This document shows positions 49,852 through 60,731 of a stretch of DNA of 64,000 nucleotides, in pieces. The DNA comes from Geosiphon pyriformis. Its lineage: Eukaryota; Glomeromycota; Glomeromycetes; Archaeosporales; Geosiphonaceae. The DNA lies in contig JAAOMT010000294.1 in assembly GCA_016748015.1 (NCBI GenBank), forward strand, positions 343,175-407,174. The letters are read 5' to 3'. Both the position numbers and the translations under genes were made by a program. Numbering within the stretch: the stretch's first letter is position 1; every line of letters begins with the position of its first letter. The notes under the pieces are model-generated. The model did not search any database. It worked only from the letters and a program-made list of their open reading frames with translations, and was not told the origin of the DNA.

Positions 49852-52675
49852 TTATTGAAGTACCAAGTTGTTTCTTTGACGGTTTTGGAAGTATGGTGGT
49901 GGAAGTATGATGTTGGTTTATATTATTTATCGATGATATTCCTTAGGATGTTTAGCCTCAAACCTTAAACCTTACTTAAAGGAATTGTGGATTCTCTTTT
50001 TGCAAAAAAAAGAAGCGAAAAAGAATTAAGACGGATAAATGAACCGTATAGAAAGTTAAGTGATTGAAAACAATCAAAATGGTCGAGCAAGTTGGGAATG
50101 AGTGAATCAGTTTTTAATTTTATTTTAATTTTTGGCTTGATTGACGGTTGATGATGGCGGGTTAGCTGTTAGTAGTTGCCATTAAGTACACAAGTTGAGA
50201 TGCATATTGTCATTCCGGGCACACACGTACCAAACACACTTCCACACGCGTAATTTCCCCCTTAAACAAGCAATTATAGCGTCGCGCAGCTTTACAACTA
50301 ACACTTTTACAGGAATTGAGAGACAAAAAGCTCAACAAAAAAAAATGCATCAAAAACCTTGCATACAACGTGCAGTGTTGTTCTATCAAGAATTCAAAGA
50401 GAAAAGGACTATCCTTAAAAAAGACATGCAGCTAGAATTTTCTGCTTAAAAAGTTTTCGATCAAATTAATAAAAATATCATATATTAACACACATGTAAT
50501 TAGCACATAATTTCTCTGGATTTACACGAAAATGGATTGCTGAGGCATTCTTGAACAGAAACGCTAAACCTGGCACAAAAAATCAGTCCTATCATTAATT
50601 ATGTTTTCATAAAATCAAGCCGAAAGAATTATTTGAAATGAGATCGTGCACAATTTAATTTAATTCCAACAACCAACTTTTTTCCGACTTTTTACCTATC
50701 CTTTTCCCGTCTCTTTCGCGCTCTATCATTGTGCGAAAATTTGGTCGCGGAATTCTTTTCCGAAGCAATAGGACCAAATCATGAGATAAAGGATATTTTT
50801 TGATTGATTCTGTCTAAAATTTTCATTCCTTCTTGATTAGATTTTTTTTATGTAGCCTTTTTCCTGTTAATGCTTTTTCATTGATTCTTTTCGTATGAGC
50901 TTTCTATTGAATTTTCTTTCACTTCAATGAAATCATCTCGATTATTATTTTTCTTTGTTTTGATTCGTGTTCATGAATGAAGTCAAATAAAGAATAAAAA
51001 TCTATTTCATTCCTTGAATCGAAAAATAATGAATATATTTTTATTATGTATCTTTACTATTTTTATCATTTTCTTGGTTATTAATAAATTGGATCATTCA
51101 TTTACATTTATTAATTATTAAATTTACTTTGTTTGGAAGAAACAATTTTTTTGTTTCAAAATTAAGACTCATTTTTGAATGCAAAAACCTTGAACGCGTT
51201 AAGATTTTGTATCTCAATTTGTTTTTATGTATATGGGTAATTTTTATATCTCTAATTGTTAATCTTGAATTACCGTTTTTGAAATTTTATTGGCCAAAAA
51301 CAAACCATATTAATTATTGTACGCAATGCGCCTTGAATTTTAGGAAACAATAGATGCAGAACTTGTAAATATTTAGGTTTTGCTTATTTTGATATATATA
51401 TGTGTATTTAAATGTATATAGTTTTTTCTTTTTTGAAACTCCTTATAAATCATTAAATGTTTTAGATCTCTTTGAGCATTATTTGTTGTTATTTTCTTTT
51501 TCGATTGCTTACCAAACAATGAATCATTTTGTGAGGTATCTTTATCCCAATCCTTATTTATAAATCAAAACTATTTTTTTATTATACTAAAGAGTGCAAG
51601 ATTAATTATTCTTGTGCAAATTGATCTGCAAACTTTTTTGCAATTGGACCAACGAACAATATTATTACTTTGTTCTCTGAAGGTGATATTCAACGGCCTA
51701 GATTTGACGCATTTATATTGAAGAAAGATGTAAATTATATATTTTCAACATTTAAAGCTTTTCCTCAAATTTTTAAATATATGTGTGTAATAATAAAAGT
51801 TAAAATATAAAGTTTATAAACTGGAATTTACAATATACCTGTTTTTAATATAAAATTCTTTGTTTCTTCAATTCATATTTCTATCTCGATGAATTACCGA
51901 ATCGCTGGCTCACAATAATGAAATCACGTTAACTGAAAAGTTTCAAGTTGATCGACTGTAAACGTAATAAAAACTATGGTACAATAAGAGAATGATGTTT
52001 TTTTTTTTTTGAACAAATTCATTTTTGTTTACAAAGGCATAACATAAATGACTTTTCTCTATTGGAACTAACTTGACCTTTAAATTTTACTTGAATATTT
52101 ATTCATCATTTTTTTTCCAAATCATCTATTTTTGATAAAAATGGATTCATATTAATTGGAAATTGAAAGTTTTGATCTATAAAGCCTAAAATACAAAAAT
52201 CAAAAATAATTAAAAGTTAAATTCTAATTCTAATTTTTAAAATTTTTTAGATTTATTTGCAATCAAAAGAATTTATTTAATTAAAAAACAAAATGCCAAG
52301 TTGAAAATTTCTTGGTTTTATTATACAATAAAAAAATTGAATTCTCGTTCCGAGTACATTATGAGAAGCTAATTCAATAAAATAAAAGAATTTCAAGCTA
52401 TTATAGGAAATAAAAACAAGTTTTTTAAAGAATTTCCAGATGTTTTATTGAATGTATTTGAAATTTAATTAATAAAAATGTCCAAACTTGTTTGAATAAG
52501 GCTAGGAAATAACTTTAATTAGAAATTCTGGATGATAAATAATTTTGGTAAGATTAGTGTAAATAAATAAGAATTAGCTTTGATTGATTGTATCTTTTAT
52601 AAATTTTAAGGAATTTTGTCGGTTTATCACACATTAAAACATGTTTTAAATTTTGGTAAACAGAGAAGTTATATG
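49852..52675. other. Intergenic region
   Basis: AT-rich with somewhat more balanced composition at 49990-50760, which likely includes the promoter and leader of the pseudokinase gene. Open frames at 50195-50449 and 51129-51353 look like chance. No gene is supported. Confidence 0.5.
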
Positions 52676-52679
52676 GAAA

Positions 52680-53160
52680 ACAGCTTCGCAATTCCGGTAG
52701 TTGTACACTTCGGACCCTGCGATCCTTTTTATGTCACCACAGGACCAGCCAATCTTGGATATAAAAGCTTCATTTTGAATGGCAAACACAGACTTTGGTA
52801 ATCAGATGTTAACGGAAATGGTAATGTACCTAGCAGAGCATTTTTCGGACAGTCTTTCACGTAATTTTTTTCACCGTACGATTAGTCATGTCTAACACCT
52901 CAAATGGCGGGGTCAAACTCATGAGTGAAGAAAACGATCGCCTTTCAGTGGGTTTCACTCGGCAATCCTTGTTTTGGATGTGTGAGACTTCTTTGTAGAA
53001 TCGCCGGGCCCTGTATTTCTTATTTTTGAAGTAGAGACAGCCAATTTGACTTTTTTCGAAATAAGGATATCCATATATTTGCGCAGGCGAACAATGTCAT
53101 CGGAGCCTATTACAACCACGCCTTTAGAAAAAAAATGTATAAGGCTTTTTATCATTTAGT
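52680..53160 (-). pseudogene. Fanzor (eukaryotic TnpB-like nuclease) relic, C-terminal part
   Basis: Minus-strand frames from 53155 downward give VVVIGSDDIVRLRKYMDILISK, as found after the RuvC-I Asp in Fanzor proteins, then KKYRARRFYKEVSHIQNK in a second frame, PPFEVLDMTNRTVKKI (region ending in the RuvC-II Glu), KTVRKMLC and VHYHFR, and finally SKIGWSCGDIKRIAGSEVYNYRNCEA, the zinc-binding region, where the first Cys of the usual SKTCGQCG is altered. The sequence stops matching before the RuvC-III DRD motif. Several stops and frame changes are present. With the N-terminal piece at 54500-55290 it looks like one gene split by AT-rich sequence. Confidence 0.75.
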
Positions 53161-54480
53161 TTTAAAGAGAAATAGGCCAAATTTAAAAAAAATTCAGGAA
53201 AGTGAACGAAACTAAACTTATATCATTTTATGCCACTGAATTTTCAATTTCAATATTCAATTATTAAAAACAACGAAAGGCAAGATGTTGTTTTAAAAAT
53301 TTATTGGTGGATTTTAGTTAACTAAATAAGGCAAACATTTGTATTTAAAGAAATGTTTAATTAAATTGATTCACTGTATTTCAGAAGACGACCGTAATTT
53401 ATCATGCGATGGAAATTATTACAACGTATCTATTGAACTTTTTATTTTCCGTGAAAATATCCTTGATGCTATTGATGCAAAAGCTATATAAAAATTTTGC
53501 AGAAACTCTGTGAGATTTTGATCCCCTTTTTAAAATAATTCAAGACGAGGAAGTTTAATATGAAAAAAATTTGATCATTCTATTGTAGATTCCGTCTTGT
53601 ATACTACTAGCAAATGAGGAGTATTTAATTTACAAATTTCTTCGAGGTGATACAACATATTAATTCAGGCTTTGCTGATCTTCTTAAATGAAAGAAATTT
53701 GCTGAATTAGAATCACATTGGAAACTATGAGACTAATCTATCCCAAACATTGATTTTTCCTAAAAAAGCAGATTTTGGTCATTGACAAAAAAAATTACAG
53801 CCAACAAATTCTAATTAAACGTTTGGCTATGAAGAAGATTAAAACTTGAGCCAAAAATAAAAATATGTATAATATAATATTGAAGGCGGCGTCTAAAAAC
53901 CGAGTTTCTTCAATGTGGAAATTTTCAATGATCATAAATAAATTTTATTTATATATTTTCAATATAATTTTTTGTGAGTTGCTAATAATAGTTTTTAAAT
54001 TTCTTTGAAATCAAAGTATTACTTGTCATTAATAACCAATCTTAAATTTTGCAATTATTCAAGTTCATTTCATATTAAATTGTTTTTTAATTTTATATAT
54101 AAAATAATTTAATATTTTTTAAACAATGAATCAAGTTATTGTTATTAATTTAAATTTAAATTTATCAAAAAAGTTTTTTAATATCTATTAATTTAAAATT
54201 TTGTGCAATGTATTTAGTTTATATAATGTTTTATCAAGGTCTTTTGACTCAAAAATATTATAACTAATTGTAACTTTGATGAAAAATTGATTGTAAATAA
54301 ATCCAATGTTATTTAATTACATTATATAAAAAATAAATCTCTTATGAATTCTAATTAAGTGTATTTACATAGTTTGAAATTATAATTGTGTAATATTGTT
54401 TTTTATTAACATTTTTTTAAATTTTTTATCTTTATTATTTTGCATTAACTAAAAATAATGGGTAGATACTAAATGAACAC
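53161..54480. other. AT-rich stretch inside the split Fanzor relic
   Basis: About 1.3 kb of very AT-rich sequence without coding features between the N- and C-terminal parts of the Fanzor relic. It may be an insertion or heavily decayed gene sequence; no terminal repeats or target duplications were spotted. Confidence 0.45.
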
Positions 54481-54499
54481 CAGGATCAATAAAGACTGC

Positions 54500-55290
54500 A
54501 TTTCATAGACACATTTATTCTTATTATAAAAATCTTGGCCTTGTTGAGATACGAGACGTAATATTGTCATCCAATGGCTTATGCGACTAAAAAGTAAGAT
54601 AATGCGCTGAAACACCTTGTTATCCTTGCGTATTATATCTAATAATTTCGTCTAGTATTAGCAGGAGCCGAACTTGAGCAACCTCCTAAGAGCATGCCGG
54701 CTCTATAAAACCCTTGTTCGTCCCAGATAGCGGAAGCGTCATCAAAAATAAGACGTTTTTGTTGAAAAATCATAGGCTCAGCCATTTCTTTCTGTAATGC
54801 CGTTTTGTTTCTTTAAAACAACACAAGGCCTTTTGTTTCACCCATTATGTTATTAAAGGCAAACCTCACCAAACCCATGCCTCGCTTCAATAATTGCTTC
54901 TGAGGGTGGTTGGGATGCATCTTCACCAATGTGTGCTTTAGAGTTTCTCCCGAGCGTCGTCGGTTGCACATTTTGCTTTTTGTAGCGCTCTCTTCTCTAT
55001 TTAGCTATTCCCCATCCTTGCGTTCTGCCGATGAAGATAGTGTTGATGGCGACATTGAATGCAAAGCGGCAGATGGGTAATCACCACTCCGCTACATGCC
55101 ATTCCAATATGGTCTTAATCCCAGTTGTTTGAAGCTACCACCTGAACCGATTTCTCTGATAAATTTTTAGGCTGGAAATTGAAAGAGGAACTTCTTTTGT
55201 CGACCGAGATCTTTTTTTTGCTTGACGCTAGACATAGGTGTTGAGGTGACCTTTCTTAGTAGCGGAGGTGCTGATAATTGCTTCATTTTA
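54500..55290 (-). pseudogene. Probable N-terminal part of the Fanzor relic
   Basis: Higher-GC block. Minus-strand frames give a Lys/Gln-rich start (MKQLSAPPLLRKV), GSFKQLGLRPYWNGM followed by a stop, then ETLKHTLVKMHPNHPQKQL and MGLVRFAFNN at about 54850-54960. The last pair matches the N-terminal helix-turn region of Fanzor/TnpB proteins (a basic strand, HPN or YPT, Gln-Lys, then Leu-x-x-x-x-G-x-x-R-x-x-x-N). The order on the strand agrees with the C-terminal part at 52680-53160. Stops interrupt all frames. The last part (54500-54800) has an open segment (DDASAIWDEQGFYRAG) that I cannot place in the family. Confidence 0.5.
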
Positions 55291-55488
55291 GGAAGTTAGT
55301 TCGAGAAGAATACACGCGAAGAAAAAAAGGTGAGGTAGCAAAAAAGATGGGGGCATTTATTGTCACCAAATAGTTTGATTACTAAGCAGTCAAATGGGCT
55401 ATCGTTTTTATAGTATTATTTAATAAAGATCTGATACCACACATTTTTATATCAAGTTAAATGAAATATGAACTTGATTAAAGAGAAT

Positions 55489-57539
55489 TTATAACTCCTC
55501 ATGGGGTTTTCTATCTCCAGAAGTTTTGCTCGCATTTTCCTCTTTTTCAGTTTCTGTCCCATCGACAATAGGATTTTCCTTTTTCTCAGCCTTGGTATCG
55601 TCTTTATCCTCAGACTCAGTGGTCTCCTTCTCTTTTGTCTTTTCTGGTTCTTTATCTGTTGTGATATTTTCCTGAGTTTTAGTTTCAGAATCCTTCCCTT
55701 TCAGACTGAGCGGAAAGTCATACGAAAAACTTTTGACCCTCCCGTTAATAGCATCTTTGATAAACCTTTCGATTGATTCTTCATCAAATGGTCCCAGTAA
55801 AGCCCTATAGGCTTGTTTCTTCGGATTCAAAATCACTAGATTAGGGAACAAATCTGCTATTTTGAAGTCCTTTATCATTTTCTTGGCGTCGTCATACAAA
55901 GAATTGAACCAAACGAATCCAAGTTTAATTTTCCCTGCAAACGATTTATGAAGTTTCTCTTTGACTCGTCGAACGATTGCCAAGTTGGCTTCGTGTTCAG
56001 AAACTGATTCAGGAAATTCAAGTTCTAATGTGCTGAAGGTAAATATACAAAAGTTTGATGTTGATAGGCAGTTTTTCTCCAAGTCTGTTTGAGTTCGAGC
56101 TTCCAGAATTTCCGGATCAACTTTTTTCAAATTTCAAAATATCAGCAAATCTACTATCATGTTTAAACATTTTTCGAAGTCATTTCGAGAAAGACTTACA
56201 CGTTTCGGGTATCTCTTCTGAATCTTTTTTTGGTGTTTCATTTGGTTTTTCGGTTTTCTTTATTTTTGGCTTGAATGGGAGAGCATGACCATTCAGAAAT
56301 TCAAATAAGGTCTCATGTTTCAGCTTACCTGAAAAGTTAAATTGAAGCGGGTTGAATTACAATTAACCATAATTCGAATTTTTAACTAGCTTCACATACC
56401 GTCGAATGTGATCACATCGCTTTTTCCTTTTGGAATAACGATCAATTTTGGGAAAGAATCAACCCCAAATCTTTTCAAAACCAAAGAGTCTGTGTGTCGT
56501 ACCTCACCGAAAAGCAAGCGATCGTGAAAATCAACAGAAAGGGCTTTGTAAAGCGTAGTCGTTCTTTGCTTATTGGTAAATAATATTACTTTGGAAAGGG
56601 TTTCATTCTAGGGTCAAAATGAAAAACATTAGTCACGTCCAAAATTTCAAAAAGTGATCGATGAATTTAAAAATATTTGTACATCTTTCTCCAAAAATTC
56701 GTCAATTGTCATCGATTTTTTGGTAGGGTTCTTGTTTGTAATGGGCTGCACAAATGAAGGAATCTCGGGAAGCACAAAATCGACTATGGCTTTAGCAGTT
56801 CTAGGCCCTTGGTAATCTATAAATTGTGGTTTTAATTTATTTTACATAAAATTTAAATCTATGAAATGATTTTAAATATTTGGAAGGAAATAATGGTAAT
56901 AACCTTTTGGCTTTTTGGTATATGCGCCTGGGTTCTTTTTATCAGGAACTGATTGACTTGGGAAAAGCTTAATCGTCGGGTATCCTGCAAAAGGAAATCG
57001 AAGAAGGAAATTATGTAAAACTTCAAAAACTCTCAAAGCATGATGAAAACTGCATCATATTATACCTTTAACATTGTAGGCAGCGCAGAGAGCTCCATTA
57101 GAGTCATCATCACAATCAATGGCGACAACTTTAGCAAGACCTTTAAGATTTTCTGCTACCTTTTTGTACTCCGGGACTAACCTATTTTTAAAAATTTTAG
57201 AGCAGAAAAGAGGATGTTGTTATTGGGCAAATAGTTTTGAAAAAAAATTTGAGAACTTACTTTTGGCAGTGACCACACCATGGAGCAAAAAATTCTACTA
57301 AAACTACTCGCTATAGATAAAAAAAAGAGTAACATACAAATTTAAATGAGATGTGAGGTAAAATGTGGTGAATCGACATCGAAATCTTGGAAGAGACTAA
57401 CCTCGGTTAATAACACTTCTTTCTTAAAATTTTTTTCAGTGAGTAGCATCACAGAATCATTCTCATCATATAAAGCAGTGGTGTAGGAGGCAAAGAATCC
57501 GAAGATCAATAAAAGGAAACGAATACCCGATGATTGCAT
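55489..57539 (-). CDS. ER protein disulfide isomerase of the P5/PDIA6-Mpd1 type
   Basis: Eight exons (57539-57402, 57310-57261, 57181-57066, 56984-56904, 56816-56683, 56607-56400, 56328-56200, 56120-55489) give 495 residues. A signal peptide (FLLLIFGFFASYTTA) leads into one thioredoxin domain: FFAPWCGHCQK with active-site Cys58 and Cys61, VVAIDCDDD, and YPTIKLF with the cis-Pro at 104. A second domain (about 135-240) has thioredoxin-like fold features without CxxC (VILFTNKQ, FGVDSFPKLIV). A third (about 300-420) resembles the non-catalytic C-terminal domain of P5-type PDIs (LVILNPKKQAYRALLGPF). The end is a Lys/Glu-rich acidic tail and HEEL, a variant of the HDEL retrieval signal. It should form and reshuffle disulfides in the ER lumen. 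The exon 7-8 junction is placed by phase (AG at 56121-56122) and is the least certain. Confidence 0.88.
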
Positions 57540-58228
57540 GTTTGAAAACGAAAGAGAAAAGGAATTTGTGAGCTAAGCTGACATCAAGATTGATCTTCGA
57601 CCTAAGCTAGAAAATATAGTAAACTTAAGATATTAAGTAATACGTGTTTAAAAACGATTGGTTAAATGATGAATTTAAACTGAAACTGCTTTACTAAAAA
57701 AATGCAACTTTGAAATTTTATTTGGGATACGATAAGTCAATGTTAGAGCACCGAGTTGAAATCTGCCGGGAGGGAAATTCTTTGAACAGAATTTACCTAT
57801 CGATCATCCGATTTTTTCCAAAAATTTGATTACATTGATATGCATTCGTCGAAAGATTTTATGGATATTTGGTTTAATGAGTTGATAATCAGGAATTGAA
57901 ACATTAATAATTATACTAAATTTTATTGGGAAAAGTTAATTATCAATGGATAATGTTGACCCAAGTCTTTGAAGATTCCAAGTTTTTTAATATGCGAGAA
58001 GATGTCAATACAAATTGTAACGCAAAATTGAACTTTAGGATCAAGTTTTTGTAAGAAAAATTTTTAATATAAAAGTTATATTGTTGAAACTATCACAATG
58101 GTAAATTAATATTTTTATGTAAACTCTTCATTGTGATCGAACAATACGCCTAAAAAAACAATTTTTTAAAATAACTTCAAGTGCCTAACAATTAAAATTT
58201 TATTATCTTTCAATTTTGAACAATATTA

Positions 58229-58266
58229 AGAGAGAGAGTGAGAGTGAGAGTGAGAGAGAGGGAGAG
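58229..58266. repeat. (GAGAGT)n purine repeat
   Basis: GA and GAGAGT units over about 38 bases. Confidence 0.85.
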
Positions 58267-58823
58267 TAAAAAATCAAGATACATGTATTATTATTATTAA
58301 TTAAATTATTTTAGTTAATGGTGATAGCTCACTCAATTTAGTAAAGCTTAGTGTTTAAGAGTTTTAAAACCCTGCATTTAATTATTGAATATTTGATCAA
58401 ATAATTTCTTTCTTAACAAGGAAAACAAGTATCATGAACGCATTTAGGATAACTTCAAGATTTTTCCTTTAGAAAATCTTTTGCTGGTCATGTTTCTAAA
58501 AATTCTTGACACTTTGTAATAAATAGTCAACCCTTTTTTTTTTGAATATCATTACTTAATATAAAAATAAAAATTTGTAAACAAGAAAATTTCCATTTTC
58601 TCTTTATTATTAGAAATAAATATATTCACAAAGAAAAAAAGATATTTTATTAAACTTGAAACAATATTCAAACTTAATTATCGAATTGTAGTAAAAACAA
58701 AAACCCTTAATTAGAAATTACTTTGTTGGTTTTCAACAATTAAAATTCTAAACAAGTTCAAGATTTTAACTTTTCAAATATAATAGTTTTGAAATATATT
58801 GTAATTTTTGTAATATTTCATTT

Positions 58824-58868
58824 ATTCTTTCTTTCTTTCTTTCTTTCTTTTTTTCTTTTTTTCTTCAA
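58824..58868. repeat. (TTTC)n pyrimidine repeat
   Basis: TTTC tetramers grade into T-rich sequence. Confidence 0.85.
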
Positions 58869-60398
58869 TTTTTTTCCTTTCTTCCGATCTATTAAATTAC
58901 TCATGCAACCAAAAAAATTCTATTCATATCAAGATATAAAATTTAAGTTAATCGAGAACTTTAAGAGATTAATATTAGGTAGAAAAAAAAAGTTTTTACA
59001 TGAATTCATTAGTCAAAAAAAATTTTAAAAAATTAATTTTTGTACAAGAAAACATTTTAAAATGTTTAACTAAGATATTTTGTGTTCAATTATATTAGCA
59101 TATTTTTCAAAAAACTCATTATTTGAAATTTGGGTTTAACCTATTTCAAAAGAAAAATATTATAATCTCTCATGCTATTAAGAAAGTGAAATAATTTATG
59201 CAATACTTTGATATTCACGGTTTATATTTTATAAAACTATCAAATCATGTCTTTTTATTCAATATTCATTCCATACATATACATACATTAATAAAATAAT
59301 TTTTGGATATGCTAAAGACTTTTAAAATTAATCGAATTGCTAAACCATCTTAGTCAAATCTGGTATTTTAGAAAATTTAGATTATAAGATTCTGATTCAG
59401 TTTAATACATTGATGATAAATTTTATCATGTGAAAATGTAAATATTCTCATCAACAGGGAAAGCAAAAAGGTATCTTTCTCATTAGTTAAATCATACTGC
59501 GAAGATTTTCTAAGATTGATCATTAATTATTTTTAGATTTAAAAGTATTCCCCTTTGAAACCAGTTAGAAAATTGCGCAAACCAGGAGATTGAGAAATTG
59601 CATCACTTTATCACATACAACTTTTTCAATAAAAAAAGGATCGGAAAGCGTCACGGCGTCGATATTAAATATTGTAACCTAAAGAAGATAAACTGGGGAT
59701 CTTAGCATGGAAGTTGTACATAATTAATATTGCATGATCATGACTTGAAAGGAAATATTGAAACGTTCTGAATAAAAAGAAGAAAGAGTAAATTAATCAA
59801 AGAATATCTTTGATATCAATAATGATATAATCAAAGAATCTTATATTATATTTAAAAATTTCCTTGTTTGTACCTACAGCCATTTTATTTCATTAATCTA
59901 TAGTCACATTTTCATCATACTTTCACTTAAAATTTTTATCTTTCTTTTCCCTTTTTACTCATTCTCATTATCATCTTTCTTAAGAAATTCTCATCTTTCC
60001 AAAAAGAAATTTCTTTATAGTACCAATTAAATTTAAATCACCCACATGGAGGATTAAAAAACAATCTTAAAAAAAACACAGTTATTCCCCGTAATTGTAC
60101 ATCAGTATCATGTAGGGGAAAATTCAAATTGATGATTGCCTATCACGTTTAATTTTAATAATAGATAATTTAAAAATTTAAAATTTGCCAAATTTTTGGT
60201 TGGGTCTTGCTTCTTTAAAATACAACCCATTTTCTGCTTTATTCAAATTGTGGATATTTTTACATTTTTCATTTTATTTGTGCCTTTTTTTAATAATTTC
60301 TCCGCGTTTCAGTAGTACATAATTTCAAATTTCATTTTACCAAATCTTCTTGTCCTATTAGTTATTTAAGCGTCGAGTATCATAAACCAAACAATTTC

Positions 60399-60406
60399 TA
60401 TAAATA
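60399..60406 (+). promoter_or_regulatory. Candidate TATA box for the NGN-repeat gene
   Basis: TATAAATA lies about 325 bases upstream of the ATG at 60732 and is followed by a pyrimidine-rich zone (CTCTCTCTCTCTC at about 60566-60582), the usual setting of a strong fungal promoter. In such an AT-rich genome the match alone is weak evidence. Confidence 0.35.
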
Positions 60407-60663
60407 AAAAGGGTTGACATGAATCCTCAAGTTCTTCACTCTCATTCTTTCTCACTCGTACTTTCCCCTTGTGTTTTTCTTCTTTTTCATAGAAATTTTA
60501 GATTTTGCCGTTTAGAAAGAAAAACATTTCATTAAATTTCGCGTTTTTTCACATAACCATTACCTCCCTCTCTCTCTCTCTCATTTCCCCCTTATAATAG
60601 AAAAAGGAATTTGTACATCCTTTAGAAATAAATAAAAATTCAATTAACCTTTTACATCTTTTC

Positions 60664-60716
60664 ATCAACAACAAAAAAACAACAACAACAACAACAACAA
60701 CATCATCATCATCATT
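60664..60716 (+). repeat. (CAA)n(CAT)n leader repeat
   Basis: CAA triplets switch to CAT triplets directly before the ATG at 60732. An unstructured CAA leader is a known feature of efficiently translated fungal mRNAs; such a function here is inferred. Confidence 0.7.
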
Positions 60717-60731
60717 ACCCAACATTTAAAA

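Larger units (their letters stand above)
57540..60390. other. AT-rich spacer between divergent genes
   Basis: Lies between the PDI gene (-) and the NGN-repeat gene (+). Two simple repeats are listed separately. From about 60420 the sequence turns pyrimidine-rich. No gene is recognised. Confidence 0.55.

Noticed and set aside
54500-54800. Open minus-strand segment (DDASAIWDEQGFYRAG) read as an enzyme fragment
   Set aside because: I could not match it to any family and it lies within decayed sequence; kept only as part of the relic.
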